Source of the DNA: Chloroflexota bacterium
GTDB taxonomy: Bacteria; Chloroflexota; UBA6077; JACQUR01
Direction of reading: 5' to 3'
Length of the DNA: 23,438 bases
Assembly (NCBI GenBank): GCA_016210245.1
Contig: JACQUR010000052.1
Span: 1 to 23,438 of the forward strand
How positions within the stretch are numbered: position 1 is the stretch's first letter; the number at the start of each line of letters is the position of its first letter. This document shows, piece by piece, positions 14,505 to 21,310 of this stretch. Both the position numbers and the translations under genes were made by a program. The notes under the pieces were generated by a model that worked only from the letters and a program-made list of their open reading frames with translations, made no database searches and was not told the DNA's origin.

Positions 14505-16751
14505 ATGGCCATTGGCGAGCGGGTGCCAATGCTGGACGCGGCCCAGCGCGTGAGTGGGCGCGTGGACTACGTGTTGAACGTCGAGTTGCCCGGCATGCTC
14601 TGGGCCAAGCTGCTGCGCAGCCCGCACCCGCACGCACGAATCGCGCGTGTGGACGTGAGCCGCGCGGCCCGTGTGCCCGGGGTGGTGGCCGTGGTGTCCC
14701 GCGACGACGTGCTGGGCTGGCCAGGGCTCTCGCCCTACTATGGCCCCTTGATCCAGGACACGCCCATGCTGGCCCTCGATCGCGTACGCTTCGCGGGCGA
14801 GCCGGTGGTGGCCGTGGCTGCGCGCGACGAGGATGCGGCGGAGGAGGCGCTCGACCTGGTGGAGGTGGAGTACGAGCCGCTGGCGGCGGTGTTCGAGCCG
14901 GAGGCGGCGCTGGAGCCGGGCGCACCGCTGGTCCACGACCAGGGGAACCTGATCCAGCACCTCAAGGTCCGCCGGGGCGACTTCGAGCGGGCGATCGAGG
15001 CTGCGGACGTGGTACACACCGAGGAGTACACCACGCCGCGCATCCAGCACGTGCCGCTGGAGCCCCACGTGGTGGTGGCCGAGGCGAGCGCGGGGCGGCT
15101 GACCATCTACAGCGCCACTCAGACGCCGCACGTGACGCGGGCGGAGGTGGCCCGCATGTTCGGCCTGCCGATGTCGCACGTGCGGATCATCGTCCGAACC
15201 CTGGGCGGCGGCTTCGGTGGCAAGGCCTACACGCGCCATGAGCCGCTGGTGGCGCTGCTCTCGCTGAAGTCGGGGCGGCCGGTGAAGCTGGTACACACGC
15301 GGCGCGAGGAGTTCCTGACCACCCAGCGGCAGCCGATCCGGATGCGCATCACCAGCGGCGCGCGTCGCGACGGCACGCTGCTGGCGGTCAAGGGGGAGGT
15401 GCTGTACAACAGTGGGGCCTACGCCGAAACCAGCCCGCGCGTCGTCCGCCACGGCGCCTACGGCACCTGTGGCGCTTACCGCGTGCCTAACATGTGGGTC
15501 GACGTGCGCGCCGTCTACACCAACACCGTGCCCTGCGGACCGCTGCGCGCCCCGGGCAGCGGGCAGGTACACTGGGCGCGCGAGTCGCACGCCGATGGCC
15601 TCGCGGCGAAGCTGGGCATGGACCCGCTCGAGTTTCGGCTGAAGAACGTGGTGCGGGACGGCGATAGCTTCGCCATCGGCGGTCTGCTGGAGCAGATGCA
15701 CTACCCTGAGCTGCTCGGCCGGGTTGCCCGCGCGCTCGAGGCCGGCGAGCAGAGGCCTGCCCGCCTGGGGCCTCATGTTCGGGTCGGGCGCGGCTACGCC
15801 CTGGCCATCAAGACCACGAACACGCCGACCACCTCGACCGCCACGCTCAAGCTCAACGAGGATGGCAGCCTGAATGTGCTGGTCAGCAGCGTGGAGCTGG
15901 GCCAGGGGACACAGACCGCCCTGGCCCAGATCGCGGCCGACGCGGCCTCGGTGCCGCTGGCGCGGATCAGCGTCTCCCAGCCGGACACCGACACGACGCC
16001 CTACGACCACTCGACCGGCTCGAGCCGGACCACGTTCGCCATGGGCCAGGCCGTGACCCTGGCGGCCAGGGAGGTGACGCGGCAACTGCTCGACCTGGCG
16101 GCCGAGCAGTTGGAGGTCTCGGCGGCCGATCTGCAGGCCAGGGACGGCCGGGTCTCGGTGCGGGGCGCGCCGGAGCGCGGGCTCGACTACGGCCAGGTCG
16201 TGCGCGCCGCACGGGCCGGCAACATCGTCGGCAGCGGCACGTTCCTGGTCACTGCCAAGCCCGATCCGATCACCGGCGAGCCCGGCGCCTCGGTCCACTA
16301 CCACCACGCCGCGGGCGGGGCCGAGGTGGCGGTGGACACCGAGACGGGCAAGATCGAGGTGCTGCGCTTCGAGGCCGGCGTGTACGCCGGCCGGATGATC
16401 AACCCTACCCACTGCGAGCTGCAGACCGAGGGCAGCGTCGTCTGGGGCCTCGGGCAGGCGCTCACCGAGGAGATCGTGTACGAGGATGGGCGGGTGGCCA
16501 ATCCCAACCTGGCCGACTACCTGATCCCATCCTTCCAGGACGTGCCGGGCCAGACCGGAGTCTCGATGGCCGAGGACCTGGAGCTGGGCGAGGTCCACGG
16601 GGTGGGCGAGACGGCCATGCCCACGGTGCCGCCGGCCATTGGCAACGCCATCGCGGACGCGATCGGGGTGCGGATCTACGACCTGCCCATTACGCCGGAG
16701 AAGGTGCTGCGCGCTCTTGAGGCACGCGGAGACGCGAAGGAGGAGAGATGA
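14505..16751 (+). CDS. xanthine dehydrogenase/aldehyde oxidase-family molybdopterin-binding subunit
   Basis: 748-aa large subunit of a molybdenum hydroxylase, which adds oxygen from water to an aldehyde or N-heterocycle. The first domain (about 10-130) is the aldehyde-oxidase a/b hammerhead. It is followed by Mo-cofactor motifs GGGFGGK (234-240) and CGPLRAPGSGQ (344-354), and by the C-terminal GVGETAMPTVPPAIGNAI with the probable catalytic Glu702. The CO-dehydrogenase loop AYxCSFR is absent (AYRVPN is unrelated), so it is not a CoxL. The start is the ATG at 14505 with GGAGGT 7 nt upstream; an earlier in-frame codon lacks a binding site. The usual 2Fe-2S and FAD subunits are not adjacent; the next gene overlaps by ATGA and is an FMN nitroreductase. 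Substrate unknown. Confidence 0.93.
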   Translation: MAIGERVPMLDAAQRVSGRVDYVLNVELPGMLWAKLLRSPHPHARIARVDVSRAARVPGVVAVVSRDDVLGWPGLSPYYGPLIQDTPMLALDRVRFAGEPVVAVAARDEDAAEEALDLVEVEYEPLAAVFEPEAALEPGAPLVHDQGNLIQHLKVRRGDFERAIEAADVVHTEEYTTPRIQHVPLEPHVVVAEASAGRLTIYSATQTPHVTRAEVARMFGLPMSHVRIIVRTLGGGFGGKAYTRHEPLVALLSLKSGRPVKLVHTRREEFLTTQRQPIRMRITSGARRDGTLLAVKGEVLYNSGAYAETSPRVVRHGAYGTCGAYRVPNMWVDVRAVYTNTVPCGPLRAPGSGQVHWARESHADGLAAKLGMDPLEFRLKNVVRDGDSFAIGGLLEQMHYPELLGRVARALEAGEQRPARLGPHVRVGRGYALAIKTTNTPTTSTATLKLNEDGSLNVLVSSVELGQGTQTALAQIAADAASVPLARISVSQPDTDTTPYDHSTGSSRTTFAMGQAVTLAAREVTRQLLDLAAEQLEVSAADLQARDGRVSVRGAPERGLDYGQVVRAARAGNIVGSGTFLVTAKPDPITGEPGASVHYHHAAGGAEVAVDTETGKIEVLRFEAGVYAGRMINPTHCELQTEGSVVWGLGQALTEEIVYEDGRVANPNLADYLIPSFQDVPGQTGVSMAEDLELGEVHGVGETAMPTVPPAIGNAIADAIGVRIYDLPITPEKVLRALEARGDAKEER

Positions 16752-17377
16752 CGGACGATACTGCTGCCACAACCAACAACCTCTTCGAGGCCATGGAGAC
16801 GCTCAGGGCCATGCGGCACCTGGAGGCGAGGCCCGTGCCGCGGGCGGCGATCGAGCGGCTCATCTTCTACGCCACGCGGGCGGCCAGCGGCGGCAACCGG
16901 CAGAACTGGGCGTTCGTCGTGGTCACGGAGCGCGAGAAGGTGGCAGCGATCGGCCGCCTGTACCGCGAGGGGAGCGAGGGCTCGCTGCAGCAACGGCTGG
17001 ACGAGGCGCAGGACGAGGGCGCCAGGCGGGTGTACGCCAGCGCGCTCCACCTGGCACGCCACATGGGCGAGGCGCCCTGCCTGATCCTGGTCTGCCAGCG
17101 CGGCCCGCTGCCCGACGATCGCGTGAGCGCCGCGGTCTACTACGGCTCCATCTTCCCCGCCGCTCAGAACCTGATGCTGGCCGCCCGCGCCCTCGGCCTG
17201 GGCGCCACCCTCACCACCATGCAGGTGCGGCGCGAGCCCGAGCTCAAGGCCCTGCTGGGCCTCCCGGACGACGTCCACACCGTCTGCCTCATCCCGGTGG
17301 GCTACCCAGTGCGGCCGTTCAGCCGGGTCAAGAACCGGCGGGATCCGGGGGAGGTGACACACTGGGAGGGGTGGTAA
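16748..17377 (+). CDS. nitroreductase-family FMN flavoprotein
   Basis: 209-aa member of the nitroreductase superfamily, dimeric FMN enzymes that reduce nitro groups, quinones or enes, or dehalogenate or fragment flavins. Visible family features are LRAMRHLEARPV at the N-terminus (R20, R23), AASGGNRQNWAFVVV (46-60) for FMN phosphate binding, and the later AAQNLMLAARALGLGATLTT segment. The ATG overlaps the preceding stop as ATGA, with AAGGAGGAG upstream, so the two proteins are made together. An NAD(P)H:flavin route that supplies or accepts electrons for the molybdenum enzyme is possible but not shown. Its TAA is directly adjacent to the stop of the convergent PIN gene. Confidence 0.9.
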   Translation: MTDDTAATTNNLFEAMETLRAMRHLEARPVPRAAIERLIFYATRAASGGNRQNWAFVVVTEREKVAAIGRLYREGSEGSLQQRLDEAQDEGARRVYASALHLARHMGEAPCLILVCQRGPLPDDRVSAAVYYGSIFPAAQNLMLAARALGLGATLTTMQVRREPELKALLGLPDDVHTVCLIPVGYPVRPFSRVKNRRDPGEVTHWEGW

Positions 17378-17863
17378 CTATACCAGGGCTGCGGGGACAA
17401 GGAGTCGAAGCTCCTTGAAGTAGCGTCGGTAGTAGCCCGCGTCGCGCGTGATGAGGAGACCTGCCTGGGCAGCGGCGTGGCCGCCGACCAGGAAGTCGCT
17501 GATGATGTGCTGCCGCCAGGCAACGCGCGACTGGCAAGCGGGACACTGGATTTCGAAGCTGTGCCCACAACGTGGGCACTGCACCTTCTGACCTCGTCGC
17601 CGTGTGTAGGACTTCCAGGCCGCAGCCGCCTGCAGGAGAGCCTGGGCGGAGAACGACTCAAGTTGGACGCCGAAGTCCTGGAGGAAGCGCAAGAGTTCCT
17701 CCTGCTGACTGAAGGCAGCGGCTAGTTCTGCGTACACCACTGGGCAGATCACGAGTGGCCCCGAAGCGAGGGCAGACGAGAGGACCTGTCCCGCGGCCAC
17801 CGATGCAGCCTCCTCACCGGCCAGCAGGTCGATGAGGACGCTCGTGTCGACGGCGGTTCTCAC
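17378..17863 (-). CDS. PIN-domain toxin with inserted zinc ribbon
   Basis: 161-aa VapC-like PIN protein. Acidic residues D6 (VDTSVLIDLL), E46 (YAELAAAF), D123 (ISDFLVGGHA) and D141 (ITRDAGYY) are present. Between the third helix and the DFLVGGHA motif it carries CPRCGHSFEIQCPAC (C96, C99, C107, C110), a four-cysteine zinc ribbon absent from ordinary VapC. The GTG start overlaps the antitoxin stop by GTGA. An upstream extension of this frame is antisense-like shadow of the antitoxin gene. The ribbon may stabilise the fold or recognise RNA; similar Cys4 PIN proteins exist, to my memory, in other Chloroflexota and cyanobacteria. Confidence 0.85.
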   Translation of the reverse strand: MRTAVDTSVLIDLLAGEEAASVAAGQVLSSALASGPLVICPVVYAELAAAFSQQEELLRFLQDFGVQLESFSAQALLQAAAAWKSYTRRRGQKVQCPRCGHSFEIQCPACQSRVAWRQHIISDFLVGGHAAAQAGLLITRDAGYYRRYFKELRLLVPAALV

Positions 17864-18111
17864 TCGGGTCCTGCCTCGGCAGGAAGGCGCTCGCCGCGCA
17901 GCAGTTCCATCATCTCGTCCACGGAGCCGGCCGGCAGTTTCCCGCGCAGGTAGCCCTGCCACTGCTGCAGGATCTCTGGCGAAACCCGCTTGCGAAGGAC
18001 GACCTGCCCCTGCTCCAGGTGGAATTCGACCTCGGAGCCGGGCACGAGCCCGAGAGCGTCGCGAATCTCTTTGGGCAAACTGACTTGCCCTTTGCGAGTA
18101 ACGGTCGCCAT
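17860..18111 (-). CDS. AbrB/SpoVT-type antitoxin
   Basis: 83-aa antitoxin of the PIN gene that follows it. The AbrB fold is near-canonical: MATVTRKGQVSLPKEIRDAL (1-20), GLVPGSEVEF and VVLRKRV. The C-terminal tail (about 45-83), rich in Glu and Leu, should bind the toxin. The start at 18111 has AAGGGG about 10 nt upstream. It lies 25 nt downstream of a perfect inverted repeat, its probable operator. Confidence 0.9.
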   Translation of the reverse strand: MATVTRKGQVSLPKEIRDALGLVPGSEVEFHLEQGQVVLRKRVSPEILQQWQGYLRGKLPAGSVDEMMELLRGERLPAEAGPE

Positions 18112-18136
18112 GCCAACAACCCCTTACCCAAGCGGT

Positions 18137-18153
18137 ATTACCAGAATGGTAAT
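18137..18153. promoter_or_regulatory. perfect inverted repeat, probable operator of the AbrB/PIN module
   Basis: ATTACCA-gaa-TGGTAAT: 7-bp arms with a 3-bp spacer, 25 bp upstream of the antitoxin ATG. AbrB-type antitoxins usually bind such dyads to repress their own operon. It is AT-rich against a GC-rich background. Confidence 0.6.
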
Positions 18154-18266
18154 GCGGCTGCGGTAAGGCGCGCAAGGCGATCCTGGCTCTATGCACCACA
18201 GCACTTCTCGAACCTGACTGGTTGGCGAGTGGCGGCCGGACGCCTCTGGTCCCCGCCTCCCCACTG

Positions 18267-18494
18267 CTATGCAGCTACGCTCAGCACGACAAATACCGGC
18301 CGCTCGGGCTCCTCCGGGATCGGCTGCCCCTGCTCCTGCAGGCCCTCCAGGTACAGCGCGATGGCCTCCTTCGCGTTGGCGATGCCCTCCTCGACGGTCT
18401 CGGCCTGGGAGGTGCAACCCGGCAGGGTGGGCACGGTGACGGCGTAGCCCTGAGCCTCGGCATCCCACTCCAACACGACGGTGTATCGGCGCAC
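18267..18494 (-). CDS. HicB-family antitoxin-like protein, no HicA seen
   Basis: 75 aa from the GTG at 18494, with GGGAGG 6 nt upstream. The sequence shows the HicB partial RNase-H fold: YTVVLEWDAEAQGYAVTVPTLPGCTSQAETVEEGIANAKEAI, i.e. the GYxVxxPxLPGCxSQAxTxEEAxxN pattern, cut here into its key residues G17, P22, P25, G26, C27. The usual C-terminal DNA-binding domain is absent, as in the short HicB class. It begins 11 nt after the nadC stop and is likely co-transcribed with nadC. No HicA (about 60 aa, dsRBD-like with a catalytic His) is found on either side. Confidence 0.8.
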   Translation of the reverse strand: MRRYTVVLEWDAEAQGYAVTVPTLPGCTSQAETVEEGIANAKEAIALYLEGLQEQGQPIPEEPERPVFVVLSVAA

Positions 18495-18505
18495 AGCCAG
18501 CCTCC

Positions 18506-19363
18506 CTAATCTTCCTCGAAGTCCAGGCCTATATCCAGAGCTCTGGCGGCATACGTCAAAGCGCCCGAGGAGGCCAGGTCGACCCCACATTCGGCGACCG
18601 CGCGCACGTTGTCCAGGTTGATCTTGCCCGAGGCCTCGGTCAAGGCTCGGCCGTTCACCAGCGCCACGGCTCGGCGCATGTCTTCCAGGCTCATGTTGTC
18701 GAACAGGATCACGTCCGCTCCGGCATCGGCTGCCTGGGCTGCCTGCTCCGGTGTCTCCACCTCGATCTCAATGCGGATCGTGTGCGGAATGGCCTGCCGC
18801 GCTCGGGCCACTGCTTCGCGCATGCCAACGCCCTCCCGAGCCAGCACCGCCAGGTGATTGTCCTTGATCAGCACGCCGTCGCTCAGATTGAAGCGGTGGT
18901 TGTTGCCTCCACCCATCCGGACCGCGTAGCGTTCGAGCAGGCGCAGGCCAGGTGTGGTCTTCCGCGTATCGATGATCCGCACCGGCAATCCCGCGACCGC
19001 ACGCACCATGCGCGCCGTCGCGGTGGCAGTCCCGCTCAGGCGCTGCAGGAAATTCAGCGCCACCCGCTCGGCCTTCAGCATGCCCCGGGCCGGCCCCCGC
19101 ACACGGGCCACCGCCTCCTTCGGCTGGACAGCCATGCCATCCCGGGTGAGCAGTTCGACGTGAATGGATGGATCGACCAGCCGGAAGGCGAGGGCCATCA
19201 CCTCCAGGCCAGCGATGACGCCGGCATCCCGCACCCGGACCACTCCGCAGGCCATCGCCGCCTCGGGCACCAGGCTCTCGGTCGTCAGATCGCCGTGGCC
19301 GATGTCCTCGGCCAGAGCCCGACGCACGATATCTTCCACGTCCCACTTGGGCAGATCCATCAT
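18506..19363 (-). CDS. nadC: nicotinate-nucleotide diphosphorylase (carboxylating), quinolinate phosphoribosyltransferase
   Basis: 285 aa, normal length. It converts quinolinate and PRPP into nicotinate mononucleotide, CO2 and diphosphate, the step joining de novo synthesis to NAD. Family signatures are all there: EDIGHGDLTTE (19-29), ERVALNFLQRLSGTAT (99-114), DTRKTTPGLR (132-141), GGGNNHR (151-157), KDNH (167-170), EVE, LFDNM and EASGKI. Start ATG at 19363 (or the next codon, 19360) with GAGGAGAG upstream. It follows the niaR-like gene by 29 nt, so the operon is niaR-nadC-hicB. nadA and nadB are not in the window. Confidence 0.97.
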   Translation of the reverse strand: MMDLPKWDVEDIVRRALAEDIGHGDLTTESLVPEAAMACGVVRVRDAGVIAGLEVMALAFRLVDPSIHVELLTRDGMAVQPKEAVARVRGPARGMLKAERVALNFLQRLSGTATATARMVRAVAGLPVRIIDTRKTTPGLRLLERYAVRMGGGNNHRFNLSDGVLIKDNHLAVLAREGVGMREAVARARQAIPHTIRIEIEVETPEQAAQAADAGADVILFDNMSLEDMRRAVALVNGRALTEASGKINLDNVRAVAECGVDLASSGALTYAARALDIGLDFEED

Positions 19364-19392
19364 GCTCTCTCCTCATCGCTCAGTCCTCAGTC

Positions 19393-19929
19393 CTAGGTAC
19401 GTTGCGCCTCTGCACCCTCTGCCTCCAGGAGATAGCCCCGCTGGCGGAGTGCTTCCCTGGCCTGCGCCAGGTGCTCGGGACTCGACGCATCCACGGTGTG
19501 CAGGTGTACTCCCCCGGTGAGGTGGGACAGCAACACGGCCCCCGTCTCCTCCAACCGGGCCATGAAGGCCTGCACGTCAGCACGCGAGGCCAGCATCAGC
19601 GGGGCGCGGAGCTCGCCGTACAGGGGGTGCTCCACCACCGCGTCCAGGACCCGCAGCCCGTGGTCCACCAGGATCGTCAACTCCTCCGCCGTCTCCTCTC
19701 GGGAGTGGCGGGTGGCCAGGACCATCCGATGGGTTGGCGGGGTTGGCTGCAGGAGCAAGTAGCCTTGCGGAGTAGCCAGGATGTCCTCGCCAGCCGCGCG
19801 CAGCACCGCCACATCCTGGACGATCACCTGGCGGCTCACCCCGAGCCGTTGGGCCAGCTCCGTCCCGGTCATGGGCTCGCCCCGCTGCTGCAAGAGGCGA
19901 AGGAGGATGTTGCGCCGCTGGGTGGACAA
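19393..19929 (-). CDS. niaR: niacin-responsive transcription repressor with 3H domain (NiaR/YrxA-type NadR)
   Basis: 178 aa from a TTG at 19929, preceded by GGAG at 7 nt spacing. An N-terminal winged helix (about 3-60, GTELAQRLGVSRQVIVQDVAVLR) is followed by the 3H domain. Metal ligands H75, E83, H142 and H144 have the same spacing as those I recall for Thermotoga TM1602 (79, 87, 146, 148), so nickel/zinc-dependent niacin sensing is expected. The reading frame is open upstream to 20076 but that part covers the promoter and operator. It is transcribed with nadC, which it probably represses when niacin is abundant. Confidence 0.9.
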   Translation of the reverse strand: MSTQRRNILLRLLQQRGEPMTGTELAQRLGVSRQVIVQDVAVLRAAGEDILATPQGYLLLQPTPPTHRMVLATRHSREETAEELTILVDHGLRVLDAVVEHPLYGELRAPLMLASRADVQAFMARLEETGAVLLSHLTGGVHLHTVDASSPEHLAQAREALRQRGYLLEAEGAEAQRT

Positions 19930-19988
19930 GATTCGGCTCCGCAGGTAGCGTCGCCCGGAGGGCAGGTATCGGCTGGTTGGTGCCCCAC

Positions 19989-20029
19989 AGGGTAGCGGGC
20001 TCTTTCCTGTCTTGTCAACTGTCTTGTCA
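19989..20029 (-). promoter_or_regulatory. niaR-nadC promoter overlapped by a NiaR operator
   Basis: Plus-strand CTGTCTTGTCA occurs twice in direct orientation (20007-20017 and 20019-20029), 12-bp period. The overlap of the two contains, on the minus strand, a perfect -35 TTGACA (20018-20013). An 18-bp spacer leads to TACCCT (19994-19989), a weak -10. From memory, known NiaR sites in Firmicutes are built of TGTCTTGaCA-like repeats, which this resembles. Binding would cover the -35. Confidence 0.65.
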
Positions 20030-20041
20030 TGGTAGGCGCCC

Positions 20042-20110
20042 GCATCCGTGAGTTCGAGCGTGGCCCCTGCACCCAACGGGTGCAGGGGCCACGCTCGAAC
20101 TCACGGATGC
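20042..20110. repeat. perfect 33-bp inverted repeat with 3-nt loop
   Basis: Arms 20042-20074 and 20078-20110 are exact reverse complements around 'aac'. It lies between the divergent niaR and pyrD-like genes, so it is not a normal terminator. It may be an insertion-type repeat, or act as an insulating cruciform; it would extrude easily. The core tgcaccc/gggtgca plus gccc/gggc is similar to dispersed Chloroflexota hairpins. Confidence 0.85.
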
Positions 20111-20184
20111 AAGAGGCGCACCGCCGGTGGTAACTTCGCCGACCGAGGTGTATACTGCGCGCCACTCACTGCAAGGAGCTTGCG

Positions 20185-20211
20185 ATGAGCAGGGCTGAGG
20201 CTGCCGCGTGA
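20185..20211 (+). CDS. possible eight-codon leader ORF coupled to the pyrD-like gene
   Basis: ATG at 20185 has a better Shine-Dalgarno (AAGGAG, 20173-20178, 6 nt away) than the following gene has. It encodes MSRAEAAA and ends in TGA at 20209-20211, overlapping the GTG start of the next gene as GTGA. It may serve to load ribosomes by coupling; a regulatory peptide is also possible. Confidence 0.4.
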   Translation: MSRAEAAA

Positions 20212-21245
20212 ACGCCTACCGCGCCCTCATTCGTCCGCTGCTCTTTCGGCTGTCGGCCGACCGGGCGCACGCGCTCGCCCACCAAGCGCTGCGCTGGGAA
20301 CTGCCCTGGCGGGTGCTGGAGCCAGCGCTCCAGGTGACGGATCCGCGGCTGCGCGTGGCCGTGGCCGGCATCCCGCTGGAGAATCCCGTCGGGCTGGCCG
20401 CCGGGTTCGACAAGAATGGCGACGTCGCCCACTCGCTCGTGCGCCTGGGCTTCGGGTACGTGGTGATCGGCTCGATCATGCCCCACCCGCGCGCGGGCAA
20501 CCCGCTGCCTCGCGTCGTGCGCTACCCGGAGAGCCGGTCGGTGGCCGACTCGTCCGGCCTGCCAAGCAAGGGACGGGCGTACGCCCTCGAGCGGCTCGGG
20601 CGCCTGCGCGGCTCCCGGGTGCCGGTGGTCGCCAACGTCGGCGGCCTCTCGGCCCAGGACCTGGCCGAGGGCCTGCTGGCGGTCGAGCCCTACGTCAGCG
20701 CGGTCGAAGTCAGCCTTGCCTGTCCAAATGTGTCGTCCGACCACCCCATCGACGAGCTGGCCACCCTGCGCGAGCTCAGCGCACAGGTCGCGGGGAGGCG
20801 CTCCAAACCGGTCAGCATCGTGGTGCCGCTGCCGGTCAAGTACGACCAGGGGCGATTGGCAGAGCTGATCGAGTGCTGCTGCGCGGCCGGCTTCGAGATG
20901 CTGAAGATCAACGGCGGGCGCTGGGTGGACGAGCCGCGCCTGGGCACGCGGCGAGGCACCCTCCACGGCGGCGCCACCTTCCAGGACGCGCTGGGCTACG
21001 TCGAGCAGGCGGCGCGCCTGGCCCAGGGGAGGCTGGCGATCAAGGCCAACGGAGGCATCTTCAGCGGCCAGGACGCCTTCCAGATGTTCCAGGCGGGCGC
21101 GACCACCGTCGAGGTCTTGAGCGCCTTCGTCTACGAGGGCTGGGCGGTGGCGCGCAAGATCAACCGCGAGCTGCTGGAGGTGCTCGACGCGCGCGGCCTG
21201 GGCTCTCTGGCGGAGGCCGCGCCAGCGCTGGCAGGCCCAGGGTAA
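20208..21245 (+). CDS. dihydroorotate dehydrogenase-like flavoprotein, divergent active site
   Basis: 345-aa TIM-barrel FMN protein. The N-terminal helices (YRALIRPLLFRLSADRAHALAHQAL) and NPVGLAAGFDKNG (59-71) follow class 2, quinone-linked dihydroorotate dehydrogenase (PyrD). Other motifs deviate: the class 2 NRMGFNN loop is VADSSGLPSKG; the orotate-contacting N of INISSPNT is replaced (VEVSLACPN); the catalytic base is a Cys (C172) as in class 1 enzymes; TNTT is missing; GVGGI is KANGGI. It may be a true but unusual PyrD or a relative with another dihydropyrimidine-like substrate. The GTG start overlaps the leader ORF stop. No other pyr genes are near, so pyrimidine synthesis cannot be argued from context. 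Confidence 0.75.
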   Translation: MNAYRALIRPLLFRLSADRAHALAHQALRWELPWRVLEPALQVTDPRLRVAVAGIPLENPVGLAAGFDKNGDVAHSLVRLGFGYVVIGSIMPHPRAGNPLPRVVRYPESRSVADSSGLPSKGRAYALERLGRLRGSRVPVVANVGGLSAQDLAEGLLAVEPYVSAVEVSLACPNVSSDHPIDELATLRELSAQVAGRRSKPVSIVVPLPVKYDQGRLAELIECCCAAGFEMLKINGGRWVDEPRLGTRRGTLHGGATFQDALGYVEQAARLAQGRLAIKANGGIFSGQDAFQMFQAGATTVEVLSAFVYEGWAVARKINRELLEVLDARGLGSLAEAAPALAGPG

Positions 21246-21310
21246 CGACCTCGGTGCTCCAGACCCACGTTGCTGTCCATACATCGTTCGACGCTCAGAG
21301 AGGAGAGGCC

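Noticed and set aside
14505..16751. Aerobic CO dehydrogenase large subunit (CoxL)
   Set aside because: The CoxL active-site loop AYxCSFR is absent; general xanthine dehydrogenase-family motifs only.
17863..18199. N-terminal extension of the zinc-ribbon PIN protein to 273 aa
   Set aside because: The extension overlaps the AbrB antitoxin gene in another frame and shows no domain; the GTGA overlap gives the expected start.
20873..21310. Upstream extension of the substrate-binding protein to 550 aa
   Set aside because: The extension lies in the pyrD-like gene in another frame; the lipoprotein signal and Shine-Dalgarno fix the start at 21311.
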